This document shows, in pieces, positions 34,648-64,000 of a DNA stretch of 64,000 nucleotides. A program made the position numbers and the translations under genes. Source of the DNA: Apricaphanius iberus (taxonomy: Eukaryota > Chordata > Actinopteri > Cyprinodontiformes > Aphaniidae); the NCBI GenBank assembly GCA_028564705.1, contig JAPXFQ010000385.1:1736001-1800000 (forward strand), given 5' to 3'. The notes under the pieces were generated by a model. The model saw only the letters and a program-made list of their open reading frames with translations, was not told the origin of the DNA and did no database searches. Numbering within the stretch: position 1 is the first letter of the stretch; each line of letters starts with the position of its first letter.

Positions 34648-35391
34648 CAGAGATGGATAGACTAATCAAAAATTGTACTCAAGTAAGAGTAGCAATTCTT
34701 CAACATATTTTTACCAAAGTAAAAGTAAAAAGTAGATGTCCAAAAAATACTTCAGTTAAAGTAAAAATGTGTTTGGTAGGGTACTTGAGTACTAAGATGA
34801 TCTGATTCAATATTTTCAAGATGATGTAATCAGATAGAAAAACATATAAAGTTATGTGAAAATGCAGGTATTTTAATATAAAAAAAGAGGATGCAAATAA
34901 GGGAGGAAGAGAAAAGGTTTTCTAAGTCTTTTTTTCTTAATACAATACCAACACTTACAGTAGGTAATGAATAAATATATATTTAGAACAAGGTAAAAAT
35001 TACTTCCAGGGCCATTTTATGGTGTTTACTATATATTTTCTTGACATAAAAATTCAAAAGCGAATCTCAAATGACAGATGATTACATTAGAAAATCAAAG
35101 CTTGAGTAGAAACAGGTGGTCTCCTTTATTAGGCTGGATGTGTGTCTCTTTCTGTTCCATTTATATTTTTGCTTAAAATATGTCTGCTCTTCATTCAGTG
35201 AATTTACTCAAAGTGGGTAGAGTATCCAGACATTTTAATTAGGTAAGAGTAGCGATACTTCCTAATAATATTACTCAAGTAAACTTAAGTAAAAAATACT
35301 GCATAAAAACGACTCTTAAAAGTAAATTTCCCCCCCAAAATTACTCAAGTAAATGTAACTGGGTAAATTAATTAGTTACTACCCATCTCTG
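34648..35391. mobile_element. Non-autonomous hAT-like element with perfect 8-bp TSD
   Basis: The 744-bp element starts CAGAGATGGATAG and ends CTACCCATCTCTG, imperfect inverted ends. GAAAAGGG precedes it (34640-34647) and follows it (35392-35399), an exact 8-bp duplication as hAT transposases make. Both subterminal regions are rich in ACTCAAGTAA-type motifs. No transposase is encoded. Confidence 0.92.
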
Positions 35392-35439
35392 GAAAAGGGT
35401 AATGTGCAGTGTTATTCTTTTGCCACACATTGGGTTTTG

Positions 35440-35870
35440 CTCGTACAAAGTGTACGTACACGGACATTTTGGTCGCACCTGAAAACATGCCGTTTTCTTC
35501 TTGCCACTGCTTCATGAAGGCCAGGTTTGTGGATGGCACCTCTAGAAGGAGTCCTGTGGATAAATTATCCTGCTGCAGATCTCTGCTATTCATCCAGAGT
35601 TTCCACAGGCCTCTTGAGTGCTTCTCTAAGGGTAGTTGGCCAAGTCTTGGTTGGTTTGCTGGTGTGCCATACCTTCTCCATTTTTAGAAGGCATGTTTAA
35701 AGCTTCTGAAACTGCTTTACAACCTAACCTTGCTTAAAAATTCTTCACAACTTATTAACTTTGATCTGTCTGGTGTGTTCCTTTATGATTTTGTTTGGAC
35801 TCTAATGCTCAGTAACAAACTTCTGAGGCTTTAACAAAACAGACGTATTTTTTTAATCCTGCATTATTTT
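35440..35870 (-). mobile_element. Tc1-like element remnant
   Basis: Segments GGTTTGCTGGTGTGCCATAC, TGATCTGTCTGGTGTGTTCC and AACAAACTTCTGAGGC resemble, in order, the antisense strand of the same common fish Tc1-like element seen in the bok intron at 18030-18790. No frame survives. Confidence 0.5.
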
Positions 35871-36772
35871 ACATTGCTTTGAGTTTATGTTTTGTATAAA
35901 AAATCCACGTTATGATTAACACATAATAATATATGCATATCTTTATGTAAGCAATGTCTTTCCATGACCCACATGCATACACCTACTGGACTAGCTTTTG
36001 TGATACAGCTCTGCTCTTGGCAGCTTAGAACTGGCTCATGTTGGTTTGTTTGAAGTAAAGTGTTGACTTTGTCTGTCCCTTCTGTCACAGCAGCCTTTGG
36101 GATGTTTAGAGGAGCCACCTCTCACTGAACCAATCTGGTGTCTCAGTGGAGGATCCAGGTCTAGCAAATGTATACACCTACCAACCCACATAACGGTATA
36201 AACACACAATCAGCAGCATTCAAAGTTTTTAACTTTAAAATGATTTTATGATTTCCCCTTTTAACAAATTTCTGTCAAAGATGTTTCTTGACGTTTTACT
36301 CAAGAAAGGATAACATTTAGTCAAAAGTTTGAACAGTTGCAACATCAGTTCCAAACTTCACACCATCTAGGTGAAACATTAAAACAAGTGTGTTAGTACA
36401 GAAGTCTAGGTGACTGGGTGAATAATTACACAGAAAGTAAATAAGTGGAATTTGGTTTTCTACTCTCTCCGGACGCTGTACCACAGGGAGAACTCAAGAG
36501 AAGGAAAACTTTCAAGAAATATATAAATCAATTATATTGAAAGATTACATTTAGTTAGATTTCCAACAGATACTATTCTGCCTGATTTGAGTTTTGTACC
36601 TTTTCACTATAAATCAATAATTGTTATGATATTGTTATGATATTTACAGGTCTCACTACTTGTTTTTTTCTGTTCTTCCTGTATTTTCAGAGCAAGTGAC
36701 TACTACAGAGTGATTGCCTAAGTTCATGGCAGTGAGATTCCCCCCCCCCCAACATTGATTGGAATGGGTTAT

Positions 36773-37087
36773 ATAGTGCTGTGAAAAAGTATTCAACCCC
36801 TTTTCAAATTTCTTCAGTTCTTTACTGTTTTTGCCAAACTTAAAACTTTAAGCAAAAACATACAAAATCAGACAAAGATAGACTGAGTTAATCCAAATTT
36901 GGTTTTCAAATGATAATATTAATCATTAAGGGGGGAAAAAGATACCAGACCAATCTGTCTCTGTGTGAGAAAGTGATTAGCTACTTTGTTAAACTATTAT
37001 GAACCTTGTGTTTATGGAAAACTGACATCACTTTCAAACCCAGGTTTAAATATTGGGGCATCGCTGGCTAATCCAGAACCTCCTAAA

Positions 37088-37134
<47 letters not shown>

Positions 37135-37680
37135 GCTTTATTTGTCACTGAACCAAAGGAACAACAATACTATGTTTACAGTACAACTTGTCCAATCCAG
37201 GTTGCTGAAGGGCATGCAGCCACCAAGCGGCGCACCCTAATCGAGAACAACACAGGCCCACATGTTTCAGTGTTTGTAATTCAACAATGAAAAATAAATT
37301 GGACAAGAAATGGCACCAAAACCTTTGGAGAAAATGTTTCATGGATACTTGCTTTTGTCTAACGGCATTTCAGAAACAGAGCATCATTCAGACCATCAGA
37401 CTTGGTGTGAAGGTACTTTGCTCTTTCAAGAACTGGATGTCTTGCTGAAATTGATGGAGAATTGAAGCTTGCTCTCTACAAGAAAATCCTCAATACTTTG
37501 CTATCAATTAAAACATTAAACTCAAGCACACTTAGATGACCCAGTACTTATCAGCCAGTCTATGAATAACAACAATAAAAAAAAGGAAGGTTTTTGAGTG
37601 GTGTAGTCAAAATCTTGACTTCTATCCAGCTGAGATACAGTTGCATGAACGTAAACAGGTTGTTTATGCTCAACAAAAAC
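36773..37680 (+). mobile_element. Tc1-type element remnant, interrupted
   Basis: The left end TAGTGCTGTGAAAAAGTATT and AAATCAGACAAAGATAGAC are typical of a fish Tc1/mariner element. From about 37400, GCTGAAATTGATGGAGAATT, CTCTCTACAAGAAAATCC and GGAAGGTTTTTGAGTGGT read as decayed middle transposase sequence (the EWPSQSPDLNP region). A GAAA microsatellite with a retroelement-like tail (37085-37250) sits in between. The right end is not identifiable. Confidence 0.6.
37085..37134. repeat. (AAAG)n microsatellite
   Basis: About 12 AAAG units, followed by GGCTTTATTTGTCACTGAAC, a repeat-like tail running to about 37250. Confidence 0.95.
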
Positions 37681-38985
37681 TTGTGAAGTAAATAGAATTC
37701 AACAACGATATTTCTCCTCAGCAAAGTGTAAAACACCCCTGTCAGTAATCCAAAATTCTTGATGGCAGCTGTTAGGTTTGGTTGGAAAGTACCTTTTCTT
37801 ACTTAGGGCAAGGTTAATATGGATTTGAAGAGTATTAGCGGCTTCACAACATCTAACCATAATAGCAGGTCTAAAATACATGGGTCTAGTGTCTGGACTT
37901 ATTGGACACCGTTTTTCCTTCTAAATGGGCCTATCGGGCCAGCTGTGGCTACAACGTAGCTTGCCATCACCAGTGTGTGAATGTGTACATGAATGAGTGA
38001 ATGACTGAATGTAGTCCGTAGGGACTAAATAAAAGCTCTATACAAGTACAGGCCATTTACAAATCGCATTGACTGATTTTTGAACATGTGGTTACATCAC
38101 TATCCCCAAGTCCTGTACAAAAAGTTTACATGAAGAGCTCTATGAACAGACTAAAAAACCCCCCACCTTTCTCCAATCCAGGCCAACTGAGCAACCTGAA
38201 CCACGACACACCCAACCGGTTTGCCAGGACAGCCTCGGAGATCTCAGCTGTTGTGTCATACATGAAAAAGACAAATGAGCCGTAAATTAAATATGTATGG
38301 AGAAATTATTGGGAAATTATACATATTTTTATGCTTATTTGAAGACAACAAATTGCAAAAAAAAGTGGAATGACTATACAAATGGGCCAAAATTGCAGCA
38401 TATGCCCATCTTGACCCCTTGAGGATTTGTACACAGGCCTGCGCTATCTGAGTATTCATGCATGGAGCATATGACACTGCAAGTTTAGAATAGCTTTCAT
38501 TGAAGAGTTAATCAGTCACCTTTTGATACTGTACCCACTTTTGAATGTGAGTCTTTATTGAATGTAACGTCAACCTCTGCACAGAATGCTGCTGCATCTG
38601 CAGAAAGAAACGTGACTGTATAAAACAGTGGAATACCAGTCAGTTCAGATACTAATTACACTGAGGTTTGTGCTGGGAGCACAAGTGGATGCTAGATCTG
38701 CGCTGGTGAGAATTGCAGATTGAGTAGCTGGGACAAAACTGTCAATCATAAATGGCCTACTGGACAAAATGATGCCTGTGGATTATAGTGAGAGATAACA
38801 CTTTAACACTGCTATCTTATTTTCCTTTACAATTTTTATTTCTGTTATCATATATAATCTACCTGTGTGCATGAATTAGGCTAAATTTATTGTTTTCGTT
38901 ATATTTACTGACGGATTTCATATAAGTGAAAAATATCTTATATTCATCATTTAGTAAAGTTCCTGCAGGTTTTATTGTAAATCAT

Positions 38986-39380
38986 CCCCCCCCCCCCATC
39001 CATCCATCCATCCATCCATCCATCTTCTTAACCGCTTATCCAATTCAGGGTCACGGGGCAGCTGGAGCCTATCCCAGCAATTATCAGGCGTTAGGCAGGG
39101 TACACTCTGAACAGGACGCCAGTCTGTTGCAGGGCCAACACAGAGAGACAGACAACCATTCACACTCACATTCATTCCTAGGGACAATTTAGAGTGATCA
39201 ATTCACCTATCATGCATGTTTTTGGACTGTGGGAGGAAGCCGGAGTACCCGGAGAGAACCCACGCATACACGGGGAGAACATGCAAACTCCATGCAGAAA
39301 GACCCTGGGCTGGGATACGAACCCATGACCTTCTTGCTGCAAGGCAACAGCGCTAACCACTGCGCCACCGTGCAGCCCCG
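38986..39380. mobile_element. Abundant teleost interspersed repeat (retroelement 3'-tail type)
   Basis: Starts with a poly-C run and (CATC)n, then CTTCTTAACCGCTTATCC, GGGACAATTTAGAGTGATCA, TTTTTGGACTGTGGGAGGAA, GGAGAACATGCAAACTCCAT and ends ACCACTGCGCCACCGTGCAG. This very widespread fish repeat is recognisable by eye. I cannot assign its class (LINE tail or SINE) with confidence. ORFs within it are artefacts. Confidence 0.75.
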
Positions 39381-40299
39381 CCCCCCAATAAGTAATAAAA
39401 ACAAGATTTCGATCAGGACCATTTCAATACAAATAGTGGGGATAATATTTTTATTTTTTGCCCAGTTGATTCAATCTTTTCCATGTTTTCATAAACTTAG
39501 CAGCGGAATGCCTCTCCAAGATGTCCTGAGCATTCAAGAGGCGACAATGTGAAGTGATAATTTTGATCTAACACGATTATGTAATCCGTTTTTTCTTTTG
39601 AAAAACCAATTTTCAACATTTGATCCAATCCGTTATCCAAAATCCTAGTGGATTACTTTTGAAAAACTGGGCCCTGGGTCTCCCTTCAGCGTTCACACTC
39701 CATACACCAGCTACGTGCTCCCAGTCATTTTCTTCTTCTCTCTTTGTAACTCCTCCCCCCGTTAGAAAAGGGTGAAGTGACAACAACCAACCACTGTGGC
39801 GTAAATATGATCATACCATGGATCACACCTCAATCATTCAAACGTATTTAATATTAAATAATTACTGGGCCAAAAAGAAGTAAACAAAAAAATATTAGTG
39901 ATATAAAAGAAGGTTACAATGTAATCAGATTGTTTAGTTCTTTGCGTGTGCAGGGGGATAGACATTGAGAGCCGTATTAAGTTGGGGTAAATGTGATTTA
40001 TTGTAATGTGTTGTATACTGTAACTTTGTTGTCTGCCTCGAAAAACGAGATACTGGATCTCAAGGGTGTTATCCTTTCTGTAAATTACATTTGATTTACT
40101 CTCTATGCCAGTATGCTCCCCCGTGCTGAAATGTTCAGAGAAGTGTAGGCTAATCCAAGTGTGTTTTAAACAGTGAGATGGAGCAGATTTGTACTGTATG
40201 AGAAAGGAATGTAGATTGTGGTGGTTCATTATCCCCCACTCTCTGCTCGCTGATGATGCTGAAGCTGATCTCATCAGTCCCTCCCAGCATCCCTGGCAC

Positions 40300-40665
40300 A
40301 CGGCTGCGCCGCCATTTTCAGCACTCTCAGAGCGACGGAGTGACGGTGCACTCCATCCACTTGTTTGTCCGCTTGAAACCCTGTTTTCCTCCTCACCGTG
40401 TGTCTCCCACTCCCCTCGCTCTGTCTGACGCACCGCTGTGTTCAGCCCACCCAGCACCGCTGCTGCTGAGGCTGAGGCAGACTCTCCTCTCCCAGTTTCC
40501 CCGGCGGATTCTCCATGTAAGGATGCACCGAGGGAAGTGATGCTGTAGGTTACCGACGACATAGAGAAGATACAGACCATCGAGGAAATTAGAGAAGGAG
40601 CCACCGGAGCACGCCTTTTTGAATGGATTCATCCTGTGTGTTTTTGTTGAGTCGGACTTGCTGAG
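40300..40665 (+). promoter_or_regulatory. kif1a: kif1a promoter-proximal region and non-coding exon 1
   Basis: The most CpG- and GC-rich stretch in its neighbourhood ends with donor CTGAG|GTAAGCC at 40665/40666. The start codon lies in the next exon (ATG at 41702), so this is probably the 5' UTR exon. Its 5' limit is not defined; no TATA box stands out. Confidence 0.55.
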
Positions 40666-41038
40666 GTAAGCCATTGTCCTCTTTATATCTTTATATTTGC
40701 TATTAGAGCTGATCGGGATGCTTATTTGGCTTCTGTTTTATTGTGCATGTTGACGGTTGCGCAAGTTTTTTTTTATTTATGAGACGCTCAGGACAGATGG
40801 CCTTATAATTAACTTCAATCTAAGATCCACACAGTTTAGTGTGACAATAAAACATATACACGTAAAACCATCATAATGATGTGCCCTCCTTACTGACGCA
40901 GTAGGCTACCGGATGATTTTGTGTCTGAGCTGCGTCCATGTTTACGCGGCCTGTCTCTGAGGTGCGGCAGGCAAAGCAAGATGGAGACGATATTTACATG
41001 GACATATTTTCGCAGTTTTTAATTGAGCCGTGCTATAG

Positions 41039-41040
<2 letters not shown>

Positions 41041-41125
<85 letters not shown>

Positions 41126-41130
41126 GTGTA
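41041..41130. repeat. (AT)n then (TG)n microsatellite
   Basis: About 26 AT units followed by an imperfect TG run, in the 5' UTR intron of kif1a. Confidence 0.97.
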
Positions 41131-41701
41131 TTGTGATCGGCTGACGAGAGACTAGTGTAGGGATTTTTCAACATTTATTGTAAATAGGAATAAAGGAGAA
41201 AACAAAAATGTGTAACAACAATAACTGCCAAAGATAAGGTTATGTTAAGGGTGTATTTAGGGATCTGTAACCATTTTCAATTGCACAGTTTCATAACAGG
41301 GGCCTTATTCTTAGTGGAGATGTAACCCAATGAAGCAGCCATTTTATTGTACTATAGCAGAGATGATGCTGTTGATCTCTCTCTGCCAGAAAATGACCCA
41401 GCCATTTATAAAGTGTTTTTGAAACTGTGCATTTCTGCCCCAGTGGGGATTATCTGACTGCCGAATATTGGAGAATCATGTGTCTGTTCATAATTTGTGG
41501 CTAATGGAGCTTTCTTCTCTTATATGCAGTTAAAACCCAACCATCTGTTAATATTTCGGAACAGCTTTACATGAATATTCTTTAGCAATAACACTGCGCT
41601 GTTCCTGTTATTTTGTTCTTGTGCAAGTGCTTGGTGTGCGTCTGTAGCCAAACAGATCTCCAGCTCTTCCACGGACACACGCACACAAGCCCACCTGAGA
41701 G

Positions 41702-63976
<22,275 letters not shown>

Positions 63977-64000
63977 GTGAGAAAACAATCAATGTCCCTT

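Larger units (their letters stand above)
34000..40299. other. Divergent spacer agxt-kif1a, TE-rich
   Basis: Intergenic space holding the agxt promoter (right after 34000, moderately GC-rich) and, at the far end, the kif1a promoter. It contains a hAT element (34648-35391), Tc1-type remnants (about 35440-35860; 36773-37680) and a LINE-tail-like repeat (38986-39380). No host exon is recognised between them. Confidence 0.7.

Noticed and set aside
39010..39060. (CATC)n run with regularly spaced units, considered as a possible CRISPR-like array
   Set aside because: Units are contiguous 4-mers without spacers and belong to an abundant fish interspersed repeat; no CRISPR array occurs in this vertebrate DNA.
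39834..40604. 256-codon ORF on the minus strand, the longest in the window
   Set aside because: It is antisense to the GC-rich first exon and promoter of kif1a, has low-complexity Ser/Ala/Gly/Glu composition, no recognisable domain, and runs into AT-rich non-coding sequence.

Overview
The window is vertebrate nuclear DNA, almost certainly from a ray-finned (teleost) fish. Every gene is split by GT-AG introns, the encoded proteins read as vertebrate orthologues, and the spaces between genes are full of decayed Tc1/mariner and hAT elements, foldback elements and long microsatellites typical of teleosts. I cannot name the species. No prokaryotic, viral or CRISPR features were seen.

Five protein-coding genes were assembled exon by exon with consistent splice phases. 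(1) elovl1 (- strand, five coding exons between 24 and 2079; 3' part beyond the left edge) encodes a very-long-chain fatty-acid elongase. (2) bok (+, 11160-20709, four coding exons, 213 aa) encodes a BCL2-family effector. (3) A nitrobindin-domain gene equivalent to the C-terminal part of THAP4 (-, 25912-23125, five exons, 171 aa) lies tail-to-tail with bok. (4) agxt (-, 33999-30431, eleven exons, 429 aa) encodes alanine-glyoxylate/serine-pyruvate aminotransferase with a mitochondrial-type leader and a C-terminal SKA. (5) kif1a (+, 41702-63976 and beyond, 44 coding exons in the window, about 1,583 codons) encodes the axonal kinesin-3 motor. The window ends just before its PH domain.

Layout: elovl1 0-2 kb; a gene-poor spacer 2-10.4 kb; bok 10.4-21.6 kb with a 6.8-kb intron holding Tc1-type remnants and a MITE; thap4-like 23-26 kb with a nested hAT/Tc1 pair in one intron; a transposon-rich spacer 26-30 kb with a nearly complete but dead Tc1-like element; agxt 30.4-34 kb; a second TE-rich spacer 34-40 kb including a clean non-autonomous hAT with a perfect 8-bp target duplication; kif1a from 40.3 kb to the right edge.

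The order and orientations bok> <thap4 and <agxt kif1a> match the pairings I know from human chromosome 2q37.3, so the block is an ancient vertebrate linkage. elovl1 is the odd neighbour (human ELOVL1 is on chromosome 1). The genes do not form one pathway. I found no undescribed multi-gene system. The points most worth checking are kif1a microexons, the targeting signals of agxt, the THAP-less thap4 gene, upstream ORFs of bok, and several TE structures.
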